Below, piece by piece: positions 1 through 5,533 of a stretch of DNA of 5,728 nt. The position numbers and the translations under genes were made by a program. The notes below the pieces were generated by a model. That model was not told the DNA's origin. It was given only the letters and a program-made list of their open reading frames with translations, and searched no databases. Source of the stretch: Hyphomicrobiales bacterium (lineage in GTDB: Bacteria; Pseudomonadota; Alphaproteobacteria; Rhizobiales; Afifellaceae); contig JACCSN010000111.1 in NCBI GenBank assembly GCA_013812985.1, positions 1 to 5,728 of the forward strand, in the 5' to 3' direction. Positions within the stretch are counted from its first letter, which is position 1. Every line of letters starts with the position of its first letter.

Positions 1-1
1 C

Positions 2-235
2 CATTACGGCTTCCTCGCCAACGGCCATCGCGCCGCGAAGCTTGCGCTCTGCCGCAAGTTGCTGGCCGTGTCGCCGCCCGCCGAACCTCTTGCGCCGGCT
101 CCGGATCAGCGCGACCAGGCGCGTCAAACGACCCGGAACACCTTCAATCTCTGCCCCTGTTGCGGCGGCGCCATGATCCGGCTCGCCACGCTGCCGCGAC
201 GGACGCCGCCTTGGCGCAGGAAGGACAGGAGGTAA
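2..235 (+). CDS. IS91-family transposase, C-terminal end only
   Basis: This is the last 77 codons of a transposase whose start lies to the left of the window; the frame is open from base 2 to a TAA at 233-235. The translation starts HYGFLANGHRAAKLALCRKL and carries a CPCCGG cysteine cluster about 20 residues before the end. This combination, a 'HYGxLANxHR' stretch followed by a short linker and a CPxCGG knuckle, is typical of the C-terminus of Y2-type (HUH) rolling-circle transposases of the IS91 family. The catalytic HUH and double-tyrosine parts are not in view, so activity cannot be judged. The coding sequence is GC-rich, and composition drops sharply just after the stop, which suggests that the element or a recombination boundary ends near here. 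Confidence 0.8.
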   Translation, partial: HYGFLANGHRAAKLALCRKLLAVSPPAEPLAPAPDQRDQARQTTRNTFNLCPCCGGAMIRLATLPRRTPPWRRKDRR

Positions 236-444
236 TGCCCACTGAGTCCGAGCTGGAATATATGCAGCAGCTGGACCAAGATTTAAGTTCAGAAGGCTTC
301 CAGCAACACATGGGCGGAAGCGAAACCAGCCTTGACAGTGTAGAGGACTCGGTTCCAGAGGATAGTAGTGGGCAACGGACTATCCATATGGATTACAGCA
401 ATAGTGAGGGTATGACGATAATAGTGCCTCCTGATGGGCAGTGA
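235..444 (+). CDS. Small very acidic hypothetical protein (69 aa)
   Basis: I do not recognise this ORF. The proposed ATG at 235 overlaps the IS91 transposase stop (TAATG), and AGGAGG lies at 227-232. That is only two bases from the ATG, closer than usual for a ribosome site. The in-frame ATG at 262 is an alternative. The product has about 15 Asp/Glu, one Arg and no Lys, with many Ser and Gln, so it would be strongly negative and perhaps poorly ordered except for a hydrophobic end (GMTIIVPPDGQ). There is no signal peptide or membrane segment. Base composition is clearly lower in GC than the transposase before it. It could be a real orphan gene, the 3' part of something interrupted by the IS91 element, or a chance ORF. 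In-frame codons further upstream (from 160) lie inside the transposase and are not a credible N-terminus. Confidence 0.35.
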   Translation: MPTESELEYMQQLDQDLSSEGFQQHMGGSETSLDSVEDSVPEDSSGQRTIHMDYSNSEGMTIIVPPDGQ

Positions 445-484
445 AATTGACGAGATATCTAGCAGCACTGCTCCGTTAGTCGTT

Positions 485-517
485 GCAACTGCGCCGACCC
501 AAAGTTCGGCGCAGTGC
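485..517. terminator. Strong stem-loop, possible terminator or element end
   Basis: A perfect 10-bp inverted repeat, ACTGCGCCGA at 488-497 and TCGGCGCAGT at 506-515, encloses an eight-base loop. Two further G-C pairs (485-486 with 516-517) form if A487 is bulged. No T-run follows, so it is not a textbook intrinsic terminator. It could end transcription of the small upstream ORF or be a terminal hairpin of a mobile element; IS91-like elements have hairpins near their ends. The structure is certain, the role is not. Confidence 0.35.
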
Positions 518-609
518 GTAAATACGATTGAGCCGTCGTGTTCTGCATATCGTGTATTTTTTAACTACTTCTAACTGCTCTTGCGACGACAGTGAGTATT
601 TTCTATCTA

Positions 610-638
610 TTGACGAAAATATTGTCATGCATTTTTAT
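610..638 (+). promoter_or_regulatory. Possible sigma70-like promoter, apparently orphaned
   Basis: TTGACG at 610-615 and TTTTAT at 633-638 are separated by 17 bases in an AT-rich context. The first hexamer is close to the consensus -35; the second matches TATAAT at four of six positions. Nothing intact lies directly downstream, only the UgpB scrap starting about 100 bases later. AT-rich DNA produces such matches by chance, so this is weak. Confidence 0.2.
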
Positions 639-735
639 TGGAAATGCGCCGGTCTGCCGCGGATGCATCCCGAAGAGATAGCTGGAAGTTTTTAGCAAAA
701 CTCTTCGAAGGAAAAATAAATTAAAAGATAAGGGC

Positions 736-956
736 TTGCAGGCCGGCATCGCAGCGTTCCGCGCCGGCCAGCCGCCGTTCATCCTGCAGGTCTTCGATGT
801 CGGCACCGGCGTAATTATGGACGCCGAAGGCGCCATTCTCCCGGTTCGCCGAGGTGCTGGAGAAGGGCGGCCAAGCGTTCGACAAGAGCCAGTACATGCC
901 CGGCATCGTCGCCCTATTATTCGCAGCCGGACGGGACGATGCTCTCGTTCCCGTAT
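736..956 (+). pseudogene. ugpB: UgpB-like glycerol-3-phosphate binding protein, internal fragment
   Basis: UgpB is the periplasmic binding protein of the sn-glycerol-3-phosphate ABC transporter. Only about 70 codons of its N-terminal half survive, in three frames. Frame 1 from 736 reads LQAGIAAFRAGQPPFILQVF and continues DVGTGVIMDAEGAI; compare the E. coli UgpB stretch [20 protein letters not shown]. Near 843-848 the match moves to frame 2 (AEVLEKGGQAFDKSQYMPG), and near 912-915 it moves to frame 3 (YYSQPDGTMLSFPY). After Tyr at 954-956 the homology stops. There is no start, no signal peptide and no C-terminal lobe, and the other ugp genes are absent. It is a decayed relic with at least two indels. 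The family call is from memory of UgpB sequences; a related family-1 binding protein is the main alternative. Confidence 0.72.
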
Positions 957-1065
957 CGCCATGTTCACCAGGCGGCTCGATCTCGACGACCTCCTGACAG
1001 CCTGATTGGCGCTTCCGCGCAACGGCCCCGTCCGTTATGGTCGCGCTCCGGTCGGGGCGCGCGCC

Positions 1066-1091
1066 GGAACATCGCCGAACGGCCCCGTGTT
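1066..1091 (+). promoter_or_regulatory. Candidate EcfG-type general stress promoter
   Basis: GGAAC at 1066-1070 is followed after 17 bases by TGTT at 1088-1091. The alphaproteobacterial general stress sigma factor EcfG recognises GGAAC-N16/17-cGTT, so this matches all of the -35 and three of four -10 bases. Transcription would begin around 1097-1100, giving a leader of about 30 bases before the ATG at 1131. This is the best promoter candidate for the CBS/permease pair. One of two copies of AACGGCCCCGT (1021-1031, 1078-1088) lies in its spacer. Confidence 0.45.
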
Positions 1092-1130
1092 CAGACAGAG
1101 GCGTCATGGCGGGATGCTCGGGGCGGATTC

Positions 1131-1628
1131 ATGAAGGTGGCTGAAATGATGACCCGCGGCGTCGATCCCATCGACCCCTCGGCGACTGTTCAGGAAGGCG
1201 CGGTGCAGATGGCAGAGCTGGATGTGGGGGCCGTTCTCGTCGGGACCGTGGAGGCCCTGGAGGGAATTCTCACCGACCGCGACATCATCATGCGGGTTGT
1301 TGTGGATGGCCGGAACCCGGCTGAAATTCTTGTCCGGGATGTGATGTCGGCCACCATCTTCAGCTGCGGCGAAGACGACCCGGTCGAAGCGGCGTTCGCC
1401 CAGATGCGAGAACGGCAGATCCGCCGCATGCCCGTGATCGACGCGAGCGGCTGCGCCGTCGGGATCGTTACGCTCGGCGATCTGGCGAAGGTGGTGAGCG
1501 GCCCGGAGCAGCTGGCGGAGACGTTGCGGGACATTTCCGAGCCGCACCGGAACCGCAAGCCCGCCGAAGACGAGACGGACAGCGGCGATGAGGCAGTTCA
1601 CTCCGGGGCAGCCGCGGCGACCGGTTGA
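1131..1628 (+). CDS. Two-CBS-domain protein (165 aa)
   Basis: A complete small stand-alone Bateman-module protein. CBS 1 covers about residues 1-60: it starts MKVAEMMTRGVDPIDPSATV and ends in the hallmark GILTDRDIIMRVV at 45-57. CBS 2 covers about 67-125, with VRDVMS at 68-73, IRRMPVID at 97-104 and GIVTLGDLAKVV at 111-122. Such pairs usually bind AMP, ATP or related ligands in the cleft between domains and act in the cytoplasm as energy or ligand sensors. Residues 136-165 form a hydrophilic, probably disordered tail. I chose the ATG at 1131 because it begins exactly where the family does and has GGGGCGG (1120-1126) four bases upstream. The frame is open back to 939, but that extension reads through the UgpB relic and the promoter. 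The permease gene follows after 36 bases, so the two are probably co-transcribed. No ligand can be assigned from sequence alone. Confidence 0.9.
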   Translation: MKVAEMMTRGVDPIDPSATVQEGAVQMAELDVGAVLVGTVEALEGILTDRDIIMRVVVDGRNPAEILVRDVMSATIFSCGEDDPVEAAFAQMRERQIRRMPVIDASGCAVGIVTLGDLAKVVSGPEQLAETLRDISEPHRNRKPAEDETDSGDEAVHSGAAAATG

Positions 1629-1664
1629 CGACGTGAACAGCGGCCCGCTCTATCTCGCTCCAGC

Positions 1665-3449
1665 ATGACGCTCGATCAGGGTCTGGCTTTCGCCGTCATC
1701 CTCGGGATGATGGCGCTCTTCGTCTGGGGACGGCTCCGCTACGACCTCGTCGCCATGCTGGCGCTGTTCGCGTCCGTCCTGGTCGGCATCGTTCCGGCGG
1801 AGGAGGCGTTCTCCGGCTTCAGCGACGACATCATCGTCATCGTGGCGTCGGCGCTCCTTGTCAGCGCCGCGGTGGCGCGGTCCGGGATCGTCGAGCTGGC
1901 GCTCCGGCGCATCGGGCACCACCTCACCTCGCCGCGCATCGTCATCATCGTGCTCGTCGCCGCGGTCACGATCCTTTCCGCCTTCGTCAAGAACATCGGC
2001 GCGCTCGCCATGCTGATGCCGGTCGGCTTCCAGCTGGCGCGCCGCAACCGGATTCCGCCCTCCTTGTTCCTGATGCCGATGGCCTTCGGGTCGTTGCTCG
2101 GCGGCACGATGACGCTGATCGGGACCTCGCCGAACGTGATCGTGTCGCGCATGCGCGAGGAGATCGTGGGCGAGCCGTTCCAGATGTTCGATTTCACGCC
2201 GGTCGGCTTCGTCATCGCCGCGCTCGGCGTCACCTTCCTCGCCTTCGGCTACAAGCTTCTGCCAAGCGGCCGAAAAGGCGCGGCCTCGCTCGACGCGGCC
2301 TTCAACATCAAGGGTTATACGACCGAGGCGCATGTTCCCGCGGACTCTCCGATGCTCGGGCGGACAATCGCCGAGCTGGAGGCGATCGGGGAAGGCGAGG
2401 CGCATGTCTCGACGATCATCCGCGAACGGTTCCGCCGCTATACCCCCTCCCCGCAATGGACGCTGAACGCAGATGACATGCTGCTTCTGGAAGGCGAGCC
2501 GGCCGCGCTCGAACGGGTGGTGGCGCAGGGCGGCCTTCGCCTTGCCGGCGGCGAGGACGAGACGGCTGAGCCGGACACGAAGGCGGACGATTACGGTGTG
2601 ATGGAAGCCGTGGTGACGGCCGATTCCGCTCTCGTCGGCCGCACGCCGGCGCAAATGAATTTGGCGGAGCGGCATCAGCTACGCCTGCTGGCGGCGAGCC
2701 GGAGCGGCGAGCGCCTCACGCACAGGCTCAGGACGATGAAGTTCAGGGCCGGCGACGTGATCGTCCTCCAAGGCGACCTCACCCGCATGCCGGAGGCCTT
2801 GGGCGAGCTTCGCTGCCTGCCGCTGGCCGGGCGCGATATCCGGCTAGGCAGCGGCCGCCATCGCTTCATTCCGATCCTGGTTCTGGCGGCGGCGATGCTC
2901 CTCGTCGCGCTGCAGATCGTGCCGGTCGCCTTCGGCTTCTTCAGCGCCGCGCTCATTCTCATTCTCCTGCGCTCCCTCAGCCTGCGCGAGGCTTACGACG
3001 TCGTCGAATGGCCGCTCCTGATCCTGATCGGCGCGCTGATCCCGGTGAGCGAGGCGATGCAGACCACCGGGGCGACGGACGTGATCGCCTCGGGGCTCTC
3101 CTGGGGGGCGGCGGCGCTGCCGGCCTATGGCGCGCTGGCGCTCATTCTGGTCGCCGGAATGGCGGTCACGCCGTTCCTCAACAACGCCGCCACCGTTCTG
3201 GTGATGGCGCCGATCGCGGCGACATTCGCCGGCGACCTCGGCTACAATCCCGACCCGTTTCTGATGGCCGTGGCGCTCGGGGCAGCCTCCGATTTCCTCA
3301 CGCCGATCGGCCATCAGTGCAACACGCTGGTGATGGGCCCCGGCGGCTACCGCTTCGGCGATTACTGGAAGCTAGGGCTGCCGCTCTCCATCCTGGTGGT
3401 GGTCGTCGGCGTTCCGCTCATCGCGCTGGTCTGGCCGCTGAGCAACTAG
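1665..3449 (+). CDS. SLC13/DASS-family permease with two TrkA_C domains (594 aa)
   Basis: An inner-membrane, probably cation-coupled anion transporter of the divalent anion:sodium symporter type. The N-terminal membrane half (about residues 5-198, roughly six segments) contains the substrate-clamp motif LIGTSPNVIVS (151-161). A long soluble insert (about 203-395) holds two TrkA_C/RCK_C-like domains, near 217-291 and 309-387, each with the repeated pattern 'LGRTxAEL' or 'VGRTPAQM' followed by 'GD/DDxxLLxG'. The C-terminal half (about 400-592) carries the second clamp motif FLNNAATVLVMAPIA (504-518) and LTPIGHQCNTLVMGPGGYRF (545-564). Length and domain order match complete members, so it looks intact. 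Family members carry sulfate, dicarboxylates or similar anions; the substrate cannot be read here. The TrkA_C domains suggest nucleotide or ion gating. No clear ribosome site precedes the ATG, so translation may depend on the CBS gene 36 bases upstream. The next internal ATGs fall within the first membrane segment and are poor starts. Confidence 0.92.
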   Translation: MTLDQGLAFAVILGMMALFVWGRLRYDLVAMLALFASVLVGIVPAEEAFSGFSDDIIVIVASALLVSAAVARSGIVELALRRIGHHLTSPRIVIIVLVAAVTILSAFVKNIGALAMLMPVGFQLARRNRIPPSLFLMPMAFGSLLGGTMTLIGTSPNVIVSRMREEIVGEPFQMFDFTPVGFVIAALGVTFLAFGYKLLPSGRKGAASLDAAFNIKGYTTEAHVPADSPMLGRTIAELEAIGEGEAHVSTIIRERFRRYTPSPQWTLNADDMLLLEGEPAALERVVAQGGLRLAGGEDETAEPDTKADDYGVMEAVVTADSALVGRTPAQMNLAERHQLRLLAASRSGERLTHRLRTMKFRAGDVIVLQGDLTRMPEALGELRCLPLAGRDIRLGSGRHRFIPILVLAAAMLLVALQIVPVAFGFFSAALILILLRSLSLREAYDVVEWPLLILIGALIPVSEAMQTTGATDVIASGLSWGAAALPAYGALALILVAGMAVTPFLNNAATVLVMAPIAATFAGDLGYNPDPFLMAVALGAASDFLTPIGHQCNTLVMGPGGYRFGDYWKLGLPLSILVVVVGVPLIALVWPLSN

Positions 3450-3460
3450 CCGTCGACGGC
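3449..3460. other. Perfect 12-bp palindrome at the permease stop
   Basis: GCCGTCGACGGC is its own reverse complement and overlaps the last base of the TAG stop. With no loop and no T-run it is a poor intrinsic terminator. It may be a protein-binding site or chance. Composition drops soon afterwards, so the module boundary is close by. Confidence 0.3.
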
Positions 3461-3487
3461 AACATGCGCTTGTGAAAGATCAAGAGG

Positions 3488-3915
3488 GTGCCCGGAGCTC
3501 TTCGCTTAGCAATCCGGTTCACTTGGCTTTGGAATCGAGCTCGTCAACAGGCTTCAAGACAAGACTTTCAAAGATGCATCTCTACACTTGCGCTTATAGA
3601 TCTCCAGAAAAGCCCTCCGGCTATTAGAAAATATGTTCTCATGGGACATTCCTTCTGGCGACTTGGCAACAGCGATCAAGCCAGAGTTCATTTTTTTATT
3701 GCAAAAAGGATGATCGAATCTGAAAGCTGCTTGTCAAGGCCGACAAGGAATACCTGTTAGGTTACATCGATTCGCACGAGATAGCCTCGCCGATCAACGC
3801 GCCCCACTACAATAGCGTCTCTGTATTCGAAAACGACGTAAGTCCGCGGTTGAAGCGAGTCTCTCCTCTCAGTGTCCGTCCGGGAACATGTTTGATTCTG
3901 TGGAATCGTTTGTGA
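3488..3915 (+). pseudogene. TPR-like small protein, frameshifted and truncated
   Basis: The frame starting at GTG 3488 gives a helical, TPR-like sequence: LIDLQKSPPAIRKYVLMGHS, then FWRLGNSDQARVHFFIAKRMIES. It then degenerates and stops at 3758-3760. Frame 1 takes over at 3724 with LLVKADKEYLLGYIDSHEIA and stays open for 63 codons to TGA 3913-3915. Adding one A to the GAAAGC at 3722-3727 joins both parts into about 142 residues (MIESE-KLLVKADKEYL), so a single-base deletion or a sequencing error explains the break. The last seven residues or so lie past 3894, inside the IS5-type end, so the native C-terminus is lost. AGAGGG directly abuts the GTG, so the true start is uncertain. GC is clearly lower than in the permease gene, which suggests separate acquisition. 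The family is unknown beyond TPR-like character. Confidence 0.55.
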
Positions 3916-4243
3916 TTCACGGGGTGTGGCCTGATCCGCAGGGAGTCGCGGGATATGGACAACGGAGAATCGCGGACGTTACGACCGGAGCAAGCTGTGC
4001 TATCCGAGCGACGTGACGGATGGGGAATGGGCGCATGTCGCGGCGTTGATCCCTCCGGCGCGGCGCGGCGGCAACAAACGCCACGTCGATGTGCGCGAGG
4101 TGGTCAATGGTCTGATGTATATCGTGAGCACGGGCTGCCAGTGGCGGCAATCCCGAAAGATCTTCCCTCGCGCTCGACGTTGCACGATTCCTTTGACCTG
4201 TGGAGCTATGACGGGACGCTGGAGCGCATTCATCATCCGCTGG
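3894..4243 (+). mobile_element. IS5-family element, left-end remnant
   Basis: The left boundary is proposed at GATTCTGTGG (3894), which resembles the GAGTCTGTCC end of the other IS5-type element at 4993. A leader of about 60 bases is followed by the N-terminal third of a transposase. Homology ends after the RIHH motif at about 4236, where Rhs-like sequence begins. The DDE part and right end are missing, so the element is dead. No target duplication can be recognised. Confidence 0.65.
3953..4243 (+). pseudogene. IS5-family transposase, N-terminal fragment
   Basis: Frame 2 reads WTTENRGRYDRSKLCYPSDV, then TDGEWAHVAALIPPARRGGN and VVNGLMYIVSTGCQWR. This is the characteristic N-terminal domain of IS5-group transposases (DUF4096 type). 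The expected ATG before WTTENR is ATA (3953-3955), so the start appears mutated. At about 4144-4147 one G seems to be missing, and the match moves to frame 1: AIPKDLPSRSTLHDSFDLW followed by SYDGTLERIHH. Beyond this it runs into Rhs-type sequence. None of the catalytic DDE residues are present. It differs from the transposase at the right edge of the window (LHDSFDLWSYDGTLERIHH here versus VNGYFSLWDYDGTLDRIHH there), so the two are different members of one family and not copies of each other. Confidence 0.78.
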
Positions 4244-4259
4244 CCCAGAGCGGCCGTGC

Positions 4260-4714
4260 GGCCGGCGGCGAGGCGGATGAATGGCGCTACGACGCCGCCG
4301 CCGCCTCACTTCCGTGCCGGCGTGGTCGCCTCGACCGCCTGCGAGGCGGACGGCCGGACGGCGGCGGTCGCCTTCCCCAACGACGTGACTACGACGTTCT
4401 CATACGACCCGGCGCGCCGCTGGCTCGACCGCGTCGCCATCCGGCCGGACGGCCGCTACGGATACGACCTCGCGGGCAACATGACCAGCAACCGGCGGCT
4501 CGGCGGCGAATACGCCTATCCGCGCTTCGACCAGCCGCGCCCGCATGCGCCGCTCTCCGCCGGGCCGCGCGTCTACCGCTACGACGAGAACGGCTACGTC
4601 ACCCAGGACGGGACGAAGAGCTACCGCTGGGACGGCGCCAACCGGCTCATCGGCGTCGACGGCGCCGACTATACGGGCTTCCTCTACGCGCCGGACGGGA
4701 CCCGGTTGAAAAGG
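4260..4714 (+). pseudogene. Rhs/YD-repeat protein, internal fragment
   Basis: Rhs proteins are large secreted or surface proteins built from YD repeats that encapsulate C-terminal toxins. Several YD units are visible: EWRYDAA at about 4275 in frame 1, then in frame 2 from about 4307 ASTACEADGRTAAVAF, TTTFSYDPARRWLDRV, GRYGYDLAGNMTSN, RVYRYDENGYVTQDGTKSYR, WDGANRLIGV and LYAPDGTRLKR. A frame change around 4300-4307 breaks the piece near its left end. Similarity stops after RLKR at about 4714. The PxxxxDPxG core boundary, toxin tip and immunity gene are all absent. The same frame is fused to the IS5 remnant upstream, giving a misleading 288-codon ORF (4013-4879). It is a relic only. Confidence 0.8.
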
Positions 4715-4992
4715 ACATTCAACTCGCCCTGCTGCGAGAAGTCTGTCCAGGCTCGGCGTGAGCAGCCCTTCGGCGCGCGTCGACCCCGCACGCGATCGGG
4801 ATCGGGGTGGAAATTTCGGAACCATGTCGAGCGACGGCGGCGGACTGCTCATGAGCGACGGATTCGTCCTCCGACTTGATCAGCTGGCCCGTTTGTTCAG
4901 GTATTGTTTTGGGGCATGACCGCCTAAGCCGAGTTTCCCTCACATTGTCACGTCTGGCGTGAGCTTTCCGAAAACTCGACGAGGGATGCTTA
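4715..4992. other. Unassigned stretch between the Rhs relic and the second IS5 element
   Basis: I find no supported gene here. Two weak hints point to transposase debris. Frame 1 near 4801 reads IGVEISEP, and frame 3 from ATG 4824 reads MSSDGGGLLMSDGFVLRLDQ, ending at TGA 4917-4919. 'V-I/F-x-P...SSDGG-LLL' is reminiscent of IS1380-family N-termini, but the match is short and broken. GC falls after about 4890. CCGAGTTTCC (4928-4937) and GGAAAGCTC-like sequence on the other strand near 4965-4980 form an imperfect inverted repeat. TTA at 4990-4992 abuts the next element and could be its target duplication. Confidence 0.3.
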
Positions 4993-5420
4993 GAGTCTGT
5001 CCGAGATCATTTGGGTCCCTGACGGAGCCTTCGCAGCATCAGCCGGATTGACGACCAGCGCAGGAACGCGAGTGCCGATCGGTTGAGGCATTCCCAGTCC
5101 TTCGCCAGTCGTCGGCATCGATTGAGCCAGCCGATCGTTCGCTCGACAATCCAACGCTTTGGCAGAACGATGAAGCCCTTCGCCGCGTCGGACCGCTTGA
5201 CGATCTCGACGTTGACCTGACGCACGACATGCAGCAAGGCGCCTTGGAACCGTGGTCCCTGGTAGCCCGCGTCGGCATAGAGCTTCAGCAGGAAGGGATA
5301 CATGCCGAACAGCGTGGCCATCACCAGCACGCCGCCATCGCGGTCCTGGATATCGGCCGCGTGCACGATGGCATGGAGCAACAGGCCCTGCGTGTCTACA
5401 AGGAGATGGCGCTTCTTGCC

Positions 5421-5445
5421 CCCTCATCCTGAGCTTGTCGAAGGG
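5421..5445. repeat. Short palindromic repeat inserted in the transposase gene (first)
   Basis: Twenty-five bases replace the single Lys codon expected between AGKKI and GKKRH, a net gain of 22. Ends CCCT (5421-5424) and AGGG (5442-5445) can pair. The core, TCCTGAGCTTGTCGAAGG (5427-5444), resembles a small dispersed repeat that I recall as frequent in alphaproteobacterial genomes. On the minus strand it supplies the TGA stop at 5424-5426. The boundaries come from comparison with the expected transposase sequence. Confidence 0.6.
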
Positions 5446-5463
5446 GATCTTCTTGCCGGCGTC

Positions 5464-5502
5464 CCCCGGGTCCAGCCTTCGGCTGGCCCGAGGACAGGCT
5501 CC
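5464..5502. repeat. Short palindromic repeat inserted in the transposase gene (second)
   Basis: Thirty-nine bases replace the Tyr codon expected between DPHG and DAGKK, a net gain of 36, which is in frame. GGGTCCAGCC (5468-5477), loop TTC, GGCTGGCCC (5481-5489) forms a hairpin with one bulged T, and flanking C/G pairs extend it. Its outer part GACAGGCTC (5493-5501) is the reverse complement of GAGCCTGTC, which matches GAGCTTGTC of the first insert (5431-5439) at eight of nine bases, so the two form an inverted pair around 18 bases of original transposase. Confidence 0.6.
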
Positions 5503-5522
5503 GCCATGCGGATCGATGCGCG

Positions 5523-5533
5523 CCCCCCTTTTT
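5523..5533 (-). other. A5G6 slippery tract in the transposase gene
   Basis: The minus strand reads AAAAAGGGGGG between the codons for SAEK and ARIDPHG. To read GGARIDPHG the frame must move by one base here. Some IS427-type members of the IS5 family are thought to express transposase from two overlapping frames by frameshifting, so this could be a natural slippage site. It could equally be a one-base deletion in a homopolymer. Confidence 0.4.

Larger units (their letters stand above)
445..735. other. AT-rich non-coding stretch, no gene seen
   Basis: About 290 bases with markedly lower GC than the flanks and no convincing ORF on either strand. It contains the hairpin at 485-517, a possible sigma70-like promoter at 610-638 and a small hairpin at 687-702 (AGTTTT, four-base loop, AAAACT). 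Composition switches abruptly to high GC at about 735, where the UgpB remnant begins, so that point is probably a recombination junction. Minus-strand ORFs spanning 603-1107 have no recognisable protein character. Confidence 0.5.

Noticed and set aside
939..1130. N-terminal extension of the CBS protein to 939
   Set aside because: The frame is open, but it reads through the UgpB relic and the candidate promoter. Family members begin at MKVAEMMTR, which has a ribosome site.
1650..2675. 341-codon minus-strand ORF antisense to the permease, plus another at 2844-3314
   Set aside because: Both are rich in Arg, His and Asp with no domain pattern, as expected for the opposite strand of a high-GC gene. 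The plus-strand permease explains the region fully.
3883..3910. GGAAC at 3883 with CGTT at 3907 as a second EcfG promoter
   Set aside because: The spacing is 19 bases, outside the 16-17 range, and no intact gene lies downstream.
3955..4761. 268-codon plus-strand ORF
   Set aside because: Only short parts of it (AIPKDLPSRST to RIHH and EWRYDAA) match real proteins. The rest is an out-of-frame reading of the IS5 and Rhs relics.
4990..5427. Minus-strand 145-codon ORF and plus-strand ORFs 5229-5616 over the second transposase
   Set aside because: They are shadow frames of the IS5 transposase; only the minus frame containing the DDE residues matches the family.
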